Shown here one piece after another: positions 19,743 to 28,865 of a stretch of DNA of 64,000 nucleotides. The stretch's first letter is position 1. Each line of letters starts with the position of its first letter. The notes beneath the pieces were generated by a model that saw only the letters and a list, made by a program, of their open reading frames with translations, made no database searches and had not been told where the DNA came from. The DNA is from Gammaproteobacteria bacterium (ex Lamellibrachia satsuma) (GTDB lineage: Bacteria > Pseudomonadota > Gammaproteobacteria > Chromatiales > Chromatiaceae): assembly GCA_019623805.1 (NCBI GenBank), contig CP053680.1:1962001-2026000 (forward strand), in the 5' to 3' direction. The position numbers were made by a program, and so were the translations under genes.

Positions 19743-21032
19743 TTGATCTACGTCGTCGGAGGCCTTGCTCTCGCCATTTTCTATACGGCTGCCGCCCTTG
19801 GCATCGCCATCTGGCAGACCGATCTGCAATGGTTTGGCGATATCACACTGGCCTGTCAGGTGACCCTCTCGCCGCTGGATCAATGCAGGCTGGACACTAT
19901 CGCCGTCGGCTGGGAAACCCTCGCTGGACTCTGTCTGGCGGCCCTGATGCTAATCGCTACGCTGCTCCTCCCGCAGGGGCGGCAAACTGTTAATCGTTGG
20001 GCACTACCTCCCAACACCTTCGAACGCTCCATCCTCTACCGTTTATTTATTATCGGTGTCCTCACTCTTCTCTGCGCCCATTTTTTTACCCGTATCACCG
20101 GACAAGATCAGCTTGGGCGTCTGGCCATGATCGAACGAGAGGGAATCTTTACGTCTTTGGAAAACCTATGCTGGCCCATACTGCTCCAGCTGTATGTTAC
20201 GGATAGATCCAGGATTGGCCGCTATTTTGCGCTGACACTGCTGCTTGTAATCGCTTCATTGGCCTTTTTTCGCGGCACGCTACTCTTAATACTAATTTTC
20301 GGCATAGGATTCTACTTACTGGAGTTCATCTGGCGCACACTGAACCGACGCAATCACTGGAAACGCTACCGACCAATTCTCACAGAGCGACTTATTATCG
20401 GCATTGTTGTTTCGTTGCTTCTGATCCCTGCCGTAATAACTGACTCGGCATCCAGAAAAGCCTATGTCCTGTCGGGGCAATCAACAACAGACATCTCCTC
20501 TGCAGCCAGACAGCCTACCTCTTCTCTGCAAACGCCTGATCCCAACATCACACAAAAACCCCTTCTGCCCACAGGCTTGGGAGAGCGGCAGATTCTGCAG
20601 CGAATCATGTCCCCACTCTACCATGCAAGCATGGCCAGGAAGCTTGCTGACACTGTTTCACCACCAACGGCATGGGACGGTCTTGCCAGAAAATTACGTC
20701 TATCCAACCAGCCAAACCTTAATGAACACCTCTATCATGCCATCTATCCCAGCCACCCAGCAGGTCAAACAACAAGCCTGTTTTTTGGAGAAGGGGCCGC
20801 ATGGTCATCAACTCCACCTCTCTTTTGGATCGTTTCAGCCGTGCTGTTTCTCTTTCTTCTGGCACTGGCAGGAGAACGTGTTGGGATTCCTATCGGACTT
20901 TTGGTTGGGCTGGCTATTTGGCGTGGTTACACGGGAGGGCTCATCGACATTCTCCCCTCTCTCATGCTGCAAATTCTCGCCATCACGCTGATAGCTAAGC
21001 CTTGGATGAAGCGCGTGGGAGCACTCAGATGA
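19743..21032 (+). CDS. Multi-spanning membrane protein, possible polymerase
   Basis: 429 residues with about 10 hydrophobic helices and one long polar loop (about 240-340). I do not recognise a family. Position and topology (helices, big loop, helices) would fit a Wzy-like repeat-unit polymerase, but no diagnostic motif was found. The start is TTG at 19743 with an AGGA site 8 bp upstream. Its stop overlaps the next gene by four bases. It follows sqdB by 18 bp, probably in one operon. Confidence 0.7.
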   Translation: MIYVVGGLALAIFYTAAALGIAIWQTDLQWFGDITLACQVTLSPLDQCRLDTIAVGWETLAGLCLAALMLIATLLLPQGRQTVNRWALPPNTFERSILYRLFIIGVLTLLCAHFFTRITGQDQLGRLAMIEREGIFTSLENLCWPILLQLYVTDRSRIGRYFALTLLLVIASLAFFRGTLLLILIFGIGFYLLEFIWRTLNRRNHWKRYRPILTERLIIGIVVSLLLIPAVITDSASRKAYVLSGQSTTDISSAARQPTSSLQTPDPNITQKPLLPTGLGERQILQRIMSPLYHASMARKLADTVSPPTAWDGLARKLRLSNQPNLNEHLYHAIYPSHPAGQTTSLFFGEGAAWSSTPPLFWIVSAVLFLFLLALAGERVGIPIGLLVGLAIWRGYTGGLIDILPSLMLQILAITLIAKPWMKRVGALR

Positions 21033-21547
21033 AAGGCCTTCAACACCACCTGTTACAACTGATGATATTACTGCTGATTGGTATGGCCTTACTTCAGTCA
21101 ACCTGGGTTTATCTACAGGTAGACGGCGCATACCGTCTACGGGTGACGTACCATCAGCACCTACCCCCTAACTGCTTTCCTTTAGAAATCCAAAGACGAC
21201 TCAAGCAACGCCTGATCAAAGATGTCCCTAGCATAACCTCAAACCAAATCGTCATCTCAAGCTTTGCAGGTAAGCTCAATCTATCACTACCAGAGATTTC
21301 AAAACCAAGAGGCTTCTATGTAACCCTGGAAAGCATCCTGAATGAACAGATAAAATGCCTTTCTAGCGAGATGTTTTCGCTGGAGGAAACGAACATACAC
21401 CAATATGGTTTCAGGCTAAATCAAATCGAGTCCATCCAGGTCAATTCGCCCCGTACATTGGATTACGTCAGCATACTGATCAACATCATTTTCTGCCTCT
21501 TTCTTGCCCGGCTATTTCTCAAGAAAAAAGCTCAACCTCCAAAATAA
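21029..21547 (+). CDS. Small two-helix membrane protein, unknown
   Basis: 172 residues: a transmembrane helix at about 8-28, a polar periplasmic-type domain (about 35-145), and a second helix near the C-terminus (about 147-165) followed by a lysine-rich tail RLFLKKKAQPPK. No family is recognised; the N-in, large-loop, C-in layout resembles chain-length-type or accessory subunits but without the Wzz motif. The ATG at 21029 is preferred because it makes a four-base overlap with the gene before. Confidence 0.65.
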   Translation: MKGLQHHLLQLMILLLIGMALLQSTWVYLQVDGAYRLRVTYHQHLPPNCFPLEIQRRLKQRLIKDVPSITSNQIVISSFAGKLNLSLPEISKPRGFYVTLESILNEQIKCLSSEMFSLEETNIHQYGFRLNQIESIQVNSPRTLDYVSILINIIFCLFLARLFLKKKAQPPK

Positions 21548-21587
21548 CATTCCTGAAAATGTTTGTTTGACTCATAGGCAATCAATC

Positions 21588-23201
21588 GTGCATCTACGCA
21601 ATCTCTATCTGGTGAAACCCCAACTCATGTTATTTGTTGGGGGCTTGCTCTACTACCTAACCTTTTTCAATTACGGCATTGTTCTGGATGATGAAGGTTT
21701 TTTACTTATGGGAGCCTCATCAATCACCGAGGGATCCTGGCCCATTGCAGATTTCTTCTCCTACCCGCCATTGAGTTATTTTCTGCTGGCGGGCTTTAAC
21801 CAGCTATTTGGCGAAGGCGTACTGACAGAACGGATTTTTCTTGTATCAATACTGTTATTGAATGCACAGCTATTGCTCTATATCTCCAAGTCTGCCCTGC
21901 CTGCACTCTGGGCACCACTACCCGTAATTCTCTACACCCTTGCTCCTGGCCCCTGGTACAAGGTAATCTTTATCGCCTCAATCATCTGGGTACTGGCTAG
22001 CCTTCTCTATTACCTTAGGCGGCCAAGCAGTAAACGCGCAGCCCTGATTGGCCTACTGGTTGGAATAGCACTATTACTGCGACATCAAGCAGGCATCATC
22101 GCCCTCATACTTGGTATTGGCACCCTCCTAAGCCAAGCCATCACCAATAAAATTGATCGCGGGACCACGGGCAACAAGAAGAAAATCTGGATTACATTCA
22201 GCATAGAACTGATCCTCATGCTTTCAACTCTGGTAGCCATACTCGGCACTATGGCACTCGCATATATATTTGTCGGTAAATGGGAAGCCCTCATCAGCAA
22301 TATAGACCTCTACTACTGGCAAAATCATGGCAGAGAGGTAATGGGAAAACAGGGAATTATTTCACGGTTCAATCCATTTTCACTTTTTACCAGACCGCAA
22401 GCAGAGCAGTGGTTTTACGCACTCGGTGTTGTAGGCGCATTTACTCTTTTTCTAATTCATCTATACAAGTTTTTTCTCTCGAATACAAACCAGGAAAAAG
22501 ACCAGCTCAGGCTTATCATTGCAGTAACTGCCATCGGAACCCTGACCTATACCTACCTCTTTGTCTGGAACTCCAGAATGCTCTCCAGCTTTGCTGTAGT
22601 CTACATTGTCTGGAGCATTATCCTGTCTGACATCCACCTAAAATATTTACATTCAGGAAGTATCAGGCTTTCAAGATGGGTGCCAATTGCCGGCATCTTC
22701 ACTGTTAGCCTATTCGCTATCTGGTTCTGCCGTGTTCACATCTACTCAGGAAGCCTGACTGTACGTTTTTTTCCAACGACCGAACTGGATCATCCACTCA
22801 TGAAGGGAATGCATATCTACAGCAGGCAACAGGCAGACATCACACGCATGATGGAACTCACCGCTGAGAACAAGGCCGCAACCCTCATCCCAATGTCGGA
22901 AGCAACGACTATGTCCTATCTTTCTGGCCTGAATAACCCAACCTTTTATCGCCTGTTTACCACCGAATTCGGCGCACCTGGTGAACCTCAGGCCGTACTG
23001 CAAGCAATAGAAAACAACTGCATAGACTATTTTGTCGCAAGGCGAAAACAATTCATGGCAGGAGGGAAAACGGGTTCGAATTTACGGGTTTACGCTCCCG
23101 AGATTCGCACGCATTTAATTAAATCCTATAGCGTCACACCCTTGGGGGAAAGATTTGTCTTACTAAGCCGGACAGAAGAATGTTCGGACAGCATTCATTA
23201 G
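21588..23201 (+). CDS. GT-C type membrane glycosyltransferase (ArnT/GT39-like)
   Basis: 537 residues with about 11 transmembrane helices. The first external loop has the acidic pair expected in GT-C enzymes: NYGIVLDDEGFLLMGAS at about 35-50, followed by FSYPPLSYFLLAG, typical of GT39/GT83-like dolichyl or undecaprenyl-phosphate-sugar transferases. Such enzymes use lipid-linked sugars on the periplasmic face. The start is uncertain: a GTG at 21588 avoids overlap with the previous gene, but the frame is open back to 21504. Codon use is AT-richer than in the housekeeping genes. Confidence 0.72.
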   Translation: MHLRNLYLVKPQLMLFVGGLLYYLTFFNYGIVLDDEGFLLMGASSITEGSWPIADFFSYPPLSYFLLAGFNQLFGEGVLTERIFLVSILLLNAQLLLYISKSALPALWAPLPVILYTLAPGPWYKVIFIASIIWVLASLLYYLRRPSSKRAALIGLLVGIALLLRHQAGIIALILGIGTLLSQAITNKIDRGTTGNKKKIWITFSIELILMLSTLVAILGTMALAYIFVGKWEALISNIDLYYWQNHGREVMGKQGIISRFNPFSLFTRPQAEQWFYALGVVGAFTLFLIHLYKFFLSNTNQEKDQLRLIIAVTAIGTLTYTYLFVWNSRMLSSFAVVYIVWSIILSDIHLKYLHSGSIRLSRWVPIAGIFTVSLFAIWFCRVHIYSGSLTVRFFPTTELDHPLMKGMHIYSRQQADITRMMELTAENKAATLIPMSEATTMSYLSGLNNPTFYRLFTTEFGAPGEPQAVLQAIENNCIDYFVARRKQFMAGGKTGSNLRVYAPEIRTHLIKSYSVTPLGERFVLLSRTEECSDSIH

Positions 23202-23232
23202 AGCAGCGTAGGATGGCACCATGCATCTTTCT

Positions 23233-23249
23233 CTGGATAAAATATCCAG
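23233..23249. terminator. Small hairpin between convergent genes
   Basis: CTGGATA-AAA-TATCCAG forms a perfect 7-bp stem with a 3-base loop in the gap where the forward and reverse transcription units converge. There is no long T-tract, so terminator activity is uncertain. Confidence 0.35.
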
Positions 23250-23319
23250 TTGATTCATTGAAAAAGTTATAAGGGATAGAGAAGAGCAGAATAAGCTGCA
23301 GTCCATATGATGCAGCACA

Positions 23320-24153
23320 CTAGCCGGGCAGGTTAAGCATACTTCGCACCTCGGCAGGTGTTGCTATCGGACGTCCCAAGGCATCAATGATTTTTCGTAT
23401 GCGCGTTACCAGCATCGCGTTAGTTGCCAAGCAGGTACGATTTTCATCGAACCAGATGTTATCCTCTAAACCAATACGAATGCCGTCTGCTGCAACAGCG
23501 CCGATAGCGTTCATATTGAGTTGTGCATCTCCAATGCCGGTAACAGACCAGAAAGACTGCTCCGGCAGCTCGGAAACTATCAATCCCAAATGCAGTAATT
23601 TTGCTTGGGCTGCCGCTATATTTCCCAGTAAAATATTGAAATAATATGGCGGCTCAATTAATTCTTTGCGGATTAAATAGTGGGCGAAATTCACCATACC
23701 CAGGTCAAAGATTTCCATTTCTGGCTTAATGCCCCTGTCTTTCATGGTTTCCGCCAAGCGCATAATCATATTTGGGCTGTTGACACTGGCTTCCCTGTTA
23801 AAATTAACAGAACTCAATGTCAAACTTCCCATATCAGGTTTCGCAATACCGGTTAAATTTAGTACCTCAGATCGTTTTTCAAATTCATTAAAATTTCTTC
23901 CACTCGTAGTGGCAACGATCACCAGATCAGGATACTTTTCACGAATGGCAGGAATTATCTTTTCATAATAGGAATGCTTATAGGTAGGCAAACCTTCCTC
24001 GTTCCGCGCGTGCAAATGCACCATACTTACACCCAAAGGCACACATTCCAGAACATCTCTTACTATTTCATCCGGGTCTATCGGCACATGCGGCGTTTGA
24101 GATTTTATTGGAATCATGCCTGTTGGAGCCAGGTTGATAATCAATTTTTTCAA
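23320..24153 (-). CDS. Beta-keto acid cleavage enzyme family (BKACE, DUF849)
   Basis: 277 residues. DUF849/BKACE enzymes are zinc-dependent TIM barrels; the founder Kce condenses 3-keto-5-aminohexanoate with acetyl-CoA. The zinc ligands appear at His46 and His48 in VHLHARNEEG and Glu230 in RIGLEDNIW, the same residue numbers as in Kce. Substrates across the family vary widely and are set by the pocket. It is last in a run of three genes (WbqC, NeuD-like, BKACE) inside a surface-glycan locus, which is not lysine-fermentation context, so the substrate is probably different. It lies 1 bp after the acetyltransferase. Confidence 0.85.
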   Translation of the reverse strand: MKKLIINLAPTGMIPIKSQTPHVPIDPDEIVRDVLECVPLGVSMVHLHARNEEGLPTYKHSYYEKIIPAIREKYPDLVIVATTSGRNFNEFEKRSEVLNLTGIAKPDMGSLTLSSVNFNREASVNSPNMIMRLAETMKDRGIKPEMEIFDLGMVNFAHYLIRKELIEPPYYFNILLGNIAAAQAKLLHLGLIVSELPEQSFWSVTGIGDAQLNMNAIGAVAADGIRIGLEDNIWFDENRTCLATNAMLVTRIRKIIDALGRPIATPAEVRSMLNLPG

Positions 24154-24154
24154 T

Positions 24155-24799
24155 TCAGGTACGCCTCTTTTTCAGAATGGCTGCCGGCACACCGACAACC
24201 GTGCAACAATCTGGGACATCTTTTGTCACTACTGAACCTGCACCCACTACCGCGCCTTCTCCAATAGTACGCCCCAGCATAATTGTGGCGCCTGCACCGA
24301 TAAAAGCGCCTTTCTTTAAGTGGACTGCACTACCAATTACTACTCCCGGCCCGATAAAAACATGGTCTTCAACAATAGCATCATGACTGATAATGGCGCC
24401 CAATCTGGCCGATACAAAGTTACCAATTTTAGTGCCACTACCGACCAGGCACCCTTGAGGCAAAATAATGCTTTCACCCACTTGCACATAATTCAAATCG
24501 ACATCCGGATGAATCAGGCTCGCAAATTGACACCCTTGATTTTGTAAAAGCCCCGTAATTTTCTCACTTCTCGACCAGTGCCCGCAGACATTATTAAATA
24601 CAAAACAACCTTCTGAAATCAATTTTTCCAACATATCCCGACCACCCAGCACAGGCACTTCGAAGTAGGAAGCCCCCTGCTTTTCAGGCGTGTCATCAAG
24701 AAAACCCTGTAGATCCCATGTTGCCTCTTTTTGATTGATTGCTCCAACTAATTTAATTAAATCGAAATAGGATGCACCAAAAATAATGAGTTTCTTCAT
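24155..24799 (-). CDS. NeuD/PglD-family sugar O/N-acetyltransferase
   Basis: 214 residues. An N-terminal Rossmann-like PglD_N domain (KKLIIFGASYFDLIKL) precedes a left-handed beta helix built from hexapeptide repeats (about 100-205; for example IGNFVSARLGAIISHDAIV and VFIGPGVVIG). Such enzymes transfer acetyl groups to amino sugars, as in bacillosamine or sialic acid pathways. The His in LIHPDVDL and ISHDAIVEDH fits the catalytic base. The ATG at 24799 overlaps the WbqC stop by four bases. It may supply the acetylation step missing beside the PglE/PglF-like genes at 37-42 kb. Confidence 0.85.
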   Translation of the reverse strand: MKKLIIFGASYFDLIKLVGAINQKEATWDLQGFLDDTPEKQGASYFEVPVLGGRDMLEKLISEGCFVFNNVCGHWSRSEKITGLLQNQGCQFASLIHPDVDLNYVQVGESIILPQGCLVGSGTKIGNFVSARLGAIISHDAIVEDHVFIGPGVVIGSAVHLKKGAFIGAGATIMLGRTIGEGAVVGAGSVVTKDVPDCCTVVGVPAAILKKRRT

Positions 24800-25515
24800 C
24801 GTCCGCACCTAGTGTTTTTGGCATCACGAAATCCCCAGATATAATGGGACGCATCCGGGCCAGCATGAACCAACAGATCCAGAATGCTTACATTATGGCT
24901 GAACGGTGGATGCAACTGCTGGTACTCTGGGTAATCAGAGTAATCTTTGAAAACCAGCTTTATTCCCGCCTCATCAAACAAGGAAGGCTCGATATAGTTT
25001 TTTGCAGTAGGACCAGAGAGATAATGAGTGATTCCTGCTGCCTTGCATATTGCGATCAGACGTTCTGTTTTTATTCCGGTAACATTCAAGCTGCCTGCAT
25101 TTATAAAGTCCGTTCGAATACCCAGATACTGTTGTGCAATTATTTTGATAACATGCTGATTCACTTGAGATAGATTATCCCACTCCTCCCCTAAAAATAT
25201 TTCATTTATAAGGGCTTCAACATAGTGAAAGAATGGGGCTTTTCCATAGTGATGCTTGAGGCTTTTATAGTGCTCTTTTTGCCAGCGACGCTGGTTTATT
25301 TCGACATCCTGAATGAGGCGACTTCGCTTTGCACCAACAGGCACAGTCAACCACAGCGGCCCCCGTTTCGTTTTTATTAAGTTACGATTACGCCAATCCC
25401 GAGTAGTGAACTGCACATCGTCCATAAAAACAAATAGATCCACATCATGGACCATGTCAAAATATCCTTTCCATGGAAAGTAACTGGATTGGATAATTGC
25501 CCCTATTTTACTCAT
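24796..25515 (-). CDS. WbqC-like family protein
   Basis: 239 residues. The WbqC-like family is common in O-antigen and glycopeptide loci. Clear landmarks are AIIQSSYFPWKGYFDMV, VFMDDVQFTTRDWRNRN and HYLSGPTAKNYIEPSLF. The family is proposed to attach or modify amino groups on sugars, but the reaction is not firmly known. Adjacent WbqC/acetyltransferase genes are a familiar pairing. Codon use is AT-rich. Confidence 0.85.
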   Translation of the reverse strand: MSKIGAIIQSSYFPWKGYFDMVHDVDLFVFMDDVQFTTRDWRNRNLIKTKRGPLWLTVPVGAKRSRLIQDVEINQRRWQKEHYKSLKHHYGKAPFFHYVEALINEIFLGEEWDNLSQVNQHVIKIIAQQYLGIRTDFINAGSLNVTGIKTERLIAICKAAGITHYLSGPTAKNYIEPSLFDEAGIKLVFKDYSDYPEYQQLHPPFSHNVSILDLLVHAGPDASHYIWGFRDAKNTRCGR

Positions 25516-25523
25516 ACTCAGAT

Positions 25524-25658
25524 CTATATCATCCGTTCAAGGCACTTCGATTTTTCATATGAATCCTGGATGAAGCCTAAGCCTGCCAGATAGCCAATCA
25601 CACTGGCCGCCGTTGAGGACATCTCAAGATTTCCATAGGTTGGCAGCAACACTCGCAT
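25524..25658 (-). CDS. Short ORF, possible gene remnant
   Basis: A 44-codon ORF beginning MRVLLPTYGNLEMSSTAASV in the gap between the membrane protein and wbqC. The central YGN...SSTAASVIGYLAGLG is faintly like the C-terminal GN-x-SS region of FabH-type ketoacyl synthases, so it may be the tail of a lost gene. The likeness is weak. It could also be noncoding. A GGAGG lies 15 bp before the ATG, too far for a good ribosome site. Confidence 0.3.
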   Translation of the reverse strand: MRVLLPTYGNLEMSSTAASVIGYLAGLGFIQDSYEKSKCLERMI

Positions 25659-25680
25659 AGTTTTGAATAACTGCCTCCAT

Positions 25681-27405
25681 TCATTTTAACGTACACCGCT
25701 TTAAATCAAATATTTCGCCTTTTTTATATTCAAGAATTTCTACATCTTTTTGGTAGTGTTCGCGCATAAAAATAACCAAACGCTCCATTCTTTCTGCTGA
25801 CCCTGAAATAAGAACATCGTCGTTTGTGCACATTGAATACTCGAAATTATTGATGCCGTACTCTTTAAGCGCATCCTGAACGTATGGCATCTTTGATGCC
25901 CAGCCAATGCTAACCATCTTTATTGAAGAGAGATCCTTCTCGCTCCTAAAAGGCAATACCAGTGACGTATAGCTAGGAAAGCCTGCAAAAAAAACATAGC
26001 CATGTTGATCATCAAGTAAATCATAATCCTGAATATAGTGCTCCAGGTTATACGACTTAATATGATTTCCTACATAGCCAAAGATCAGCATCACCATTGA
26101 AAAGAAGATGAATAGCCCTCGTGCAGCCTTGTTTATCTGCACCCCTTTTTCCTCAGAATAATAGTCCTTTAATACAAATACCATGCCTCCCATCAATATG
26201 TACATTCCAAGATATACGCGAAATGGAGGAATCTTTATAACAAATGAAATTATTAAAAATATCAGCGCAAAAGCACTTAACAAATAGATTGAGTGGTTGA
26301 AAAGACGGCCGCCAGAAAACACCATAGCTAACACAAGCAAATAGACAACATATTTATAATATTGATCATGTAATCGGTACAACCCGGCAATGACCTCTTT
26401 TATACTCTTTGCCAAATTCTTCTTCTTTGAAACTATCGGAAAAAATATTTTGTTATTTTTTTCAATATTGGCTAGAGAAAAAACCTCTTCGTTTGCAAAC
26501 ATCCAATTACGAAACATCAGGAAATCGTTCAGGCTCCAATAATCACCTGCGGCAGATGATAAGGCTGAATCAATCCTTTCTCTCTCTCCTTCACGCAAGG
26601 TGATAAGCGCATTATCCTGCATCCCTGAACGTAATTTGTTTATTTTTAATGCTACATTGTGCCCAGGGCTTTTCGCATAGAAATCTTTGTTTACCCGCTC
26701 ACCAAAATATATAATTGCACTCAGAAGCAGCACTGAAACAATCGCACTGCGTAATATTCTTTTATCTGCACTTCCAGCATATCTCCTTAAAGCTATCGGA
26801 GTAATCAGTAGCATTCCAAAAACAAGCACCAACAATGCTGAATTCATTCTTATCAGGCTTGCAATAAATACTGAAATTACAAAATACACCAATCCTAAAT
26901 AACACCACTTCCGGCTACCAGAGGTATAAGCCAATAGATAGGCAAGTACCAAAAGACCACTTGATGCGAGAAATACGGCTGTTACTGTAAATTGAGGCTG
27001 GTAAAAAAGTATGGGAAAAAAAGCAAGCGAGAAAAAGAAAAGCGCCAGTTTGATCTGATAGCTGTGATGTCGACCCTGACTAACAACCATAAACACGATC
27101 ATTGCAATCGTGTTAAGCGTCGTAAAAAGCAGATCATACCAATGGACTGTCGGATAGTGGCTGTACAGCCACTTTAATACTACTCCATAAAGATAATTGA
27201 TGAATAACAGATACTCGTTGGGTTCATAATTGTAAGCGAAGTATTTTCCACTCGCATTCAGCCTCATGGAGATATCATCATTTGTCATGTAGTACGGGGT
27301 AAACAGATAGTAACTGACAAATAAGACGACCGACGCTGTGATCAGTGCGAATATTGTCCGGTGTATCAAATCTTTCCTTTGATTAATCTGTCCCTGTAAC
27401 ATCAT
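25681..27405 (-). CDS. Large membrane protein, possible GT-C glycosyltransferase
   Basis: 574 residues with about 11 hydrophobic helices and a C-terminal soluble part (about 450-574). The first external loop contains MTNDDISMRLN, an acidic pair in the place where GT-C enzymes keep their catalytic residues, so a lipid-linked sugar transferase is plausible. No specific family is recognised. The gene is clearly AT-rich relative to the flanks. It heads a leftward unit with wbqC, the acetyltransferase and BKACE. Confidence 0.65.
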   Translation of the reverse strand: MMLQGQINQRKDLIHRTIFALITASVVLFVSYYLFTPYYMTNDDISMRLNASGKYFAYNYEPNEYLLFINYLYGVVLKWLYSHYPTVHWYDLLFTTLNTIAMIVFMVVSQGRHHSYQIKLALFFFSLAFFPILFYQPQFTVTAVFLASSGLLVLAYLLAYTSGSRKWCYLGLVYFVISVFIASLIRMNSALLVLVFGMLLITPIALRRYAGSADKRILRSAIVSVLLLSAIIYFGERVNKDFYAKSPGHNVALKINKLRSGMQDNALITLREGERERIDSALSSAAGDYWSLNDFLMFRNWMFANEEVFSLANIEKNNKIFFPIVSKKKNLAKSIKEVIAGLYRLHDQYYKYVVYLLVLAMVFSGGRLFNHSIYLLSAFALIFLIISFVIKIPPFRVYLGMYILMGGMVFVLKDYYSEEKGVQINKAARGLFIFFSMVMLIFGYVGNHIKSYNLEHYIQDYDLLDDQHGYVFFAGFPSYTSLVLPFRSEKDLSSIKMVSIGWASKMPYVQDALKEYGINNFEYSMCTNDDVLISGSAERMERLVIFMREHYQKDVEILEYKKGEIFDLKRCTLK

Positions 27406-27602
27406 GACCTTTATCGATAAATAGTTCTAATCTAAATGTTAAGACCTACACTGATGGACCTTGTCAGGTCTGACGGTTAACAGCATGCTGATGACAACTG
27501 ACTATGCTTGACACATAATCCACATTGATTGAACCTTATGTATGTTAGCAGACACCAACTCTTTAGTCGCCACACCCAAATTATTTCGAAGGCCGTAACA
27601 CT

Positions 27603-28865
27603 GTGAATTCCGAACAAAGACTGCTAGTCCTCGGCGCCGGTCGCTACCAGCTTCGTTTAATCAAACAAGCTGAAAAACGAGGTATCCGCACCGTAATATC
27701 GGATTATCTTACAGATTCACCGGGGCGTGCCTTCTGCAGCTATCAAACCATGACCGATGTGATGGATATCGATGCTAACATCGCACTGGGGCGCGAGTTC
27801 GGAGTCGCCGGGGTCATCACTTCAGGCACCGATCAGGCATTGAATACCATGGCGTCAACCGCAGATGCCCTGCAGCTCCCCTGCTACCTCACACCTCAGG
27901 CAGCAAACATCTGCACCAACAAACAGGCAATGACTCAAGTGATGGAACAAGCGGGACTACCTCGTCCCCGCTCACTGATCGTCAGCCGAGAGAAGCCCAT
28001 TCATGCCAAGGACATGCACCTTCACTACCCGGTGGTCATCAAACCAACTGATGCTCAGGGCCAGCGCGGCACCAGCATCATAGAGACACCGGACAGGTTC
28101 AGCAGCGCGATTGAGGCCGCTCTCGACGCCTCTCGTTGTGGCAACGCCATTATCGAAGAGTTCATCGTCGGTCCTGAGATCACCGTCTGCGCCTGGCTGC
28201 ACAACGGAGATGCGACCCTTCTGACGGTGACGGACCGGGTGACCTATAATGCCCCGCCGGCTGTGGGCGTCTGCTTTCAGCACGTATTTCCCAGCCACCA
28301 TGCGGCCCAGCTGACCAGGGAGATACGCACATTGATGGTCGACTTGGGCGCCGCCTACGGTGTCAGCCATGGCCCCCTATATGTGCAGATGATCGTCGGC
28401 CATGAGCAACTCTATTTCGTCGAGGGAAGCTGCCGGGTAGGGGGTGGTCACGAGGACAGCCTGATCCCGCTCGTCACCGGCATCAACATTACCGACCTCC
28501 TCATCGACCTGGCACTGACTGGCAGGGCCGCTCCCTTGGATTACAGTTTTGACCCGCAAAAGGTGAAGCACCACGCCCTAGTCAACTTCATCCTCGCCCG
28601 GCCAGGCAGCATTACAGCCCAGTCACTACCCAACCCCGATACGACCGAGGAACTGGTGGAGAACGGCTACTACTATCGGGAAGGATACGAGCAGAGGACA
28701 ATCGTCAACGCCCTCGGACGGATCGGTTATTTTATCTGCACGGCCCCCGACCGGGAGACGCTGATGCAGCGGGCCAGAACCCTCTACGAGAACCACCATG
28801 TCTACGACGATACCGGCAAAGAAATGATCTTCTGGCCGGACGACCCGCACATGATTGGTCGCTAA
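27603..28865 (+). CDS. ATP-grasp ligase (carboxylate-amine ligase type)
   Basis: 420 residues: an N-terminal Rossmann-like pre-ATP-grasp domain (RLLVLGAGRYQLRLIKQAEKRG), then an ATP-grasp domain (about 110-300) with PVVIKPTDAQGQRGTSII for the P-loop-like segment, IIEEFIVGPEITV, and the metal-binding end YFVEGSCRVGGG. These enzymes activate a carboxylate as acyl phosphate and join it to an amine or thiol. The start is GTG at 27603. It is divergent from the membrane-protein gene and its stop overlaps the stop of comA by four bases (convergent). It is a candidate to attach a carboxylate made by the sulfonate genes. Confidence 0.85.
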   Translation: MNSEQRLLVLGAGRYQLRLIKQAEKRGIRTVISDYLTDSPGRAFCSYQTMTDVMDIDANIALGREFGVAGVITSGTDQALNTMASTADALQLPCYLTPQAANICTNKQAMTQVMEQAGLPRPRSLIVSREKPIHAKDMHLHYPVVIKPTDAQGQRGTSIIETPDRFSSAIEAALDASRCGNAIIEEFIVGPEITVCAWLHNGDATLLTVTDRVTYNAPPAVGVCFQHVFPSHHAAQLTREIRTLMVDLGAAYGVSHGPLYVQMIVGHEQLYFVEGSCRVGGGHEDSLIPLVTGINITDLLIDLALTGRAAPLDYSFDPQKVKHHALVNFILARPGSITAQSLPNPDTTEELVENGYYYREGYEQRTIVNALGRIGYFICTAPDRETLMQRARTLYENHHVYDDTGKEMIFWPDDPHMIGR

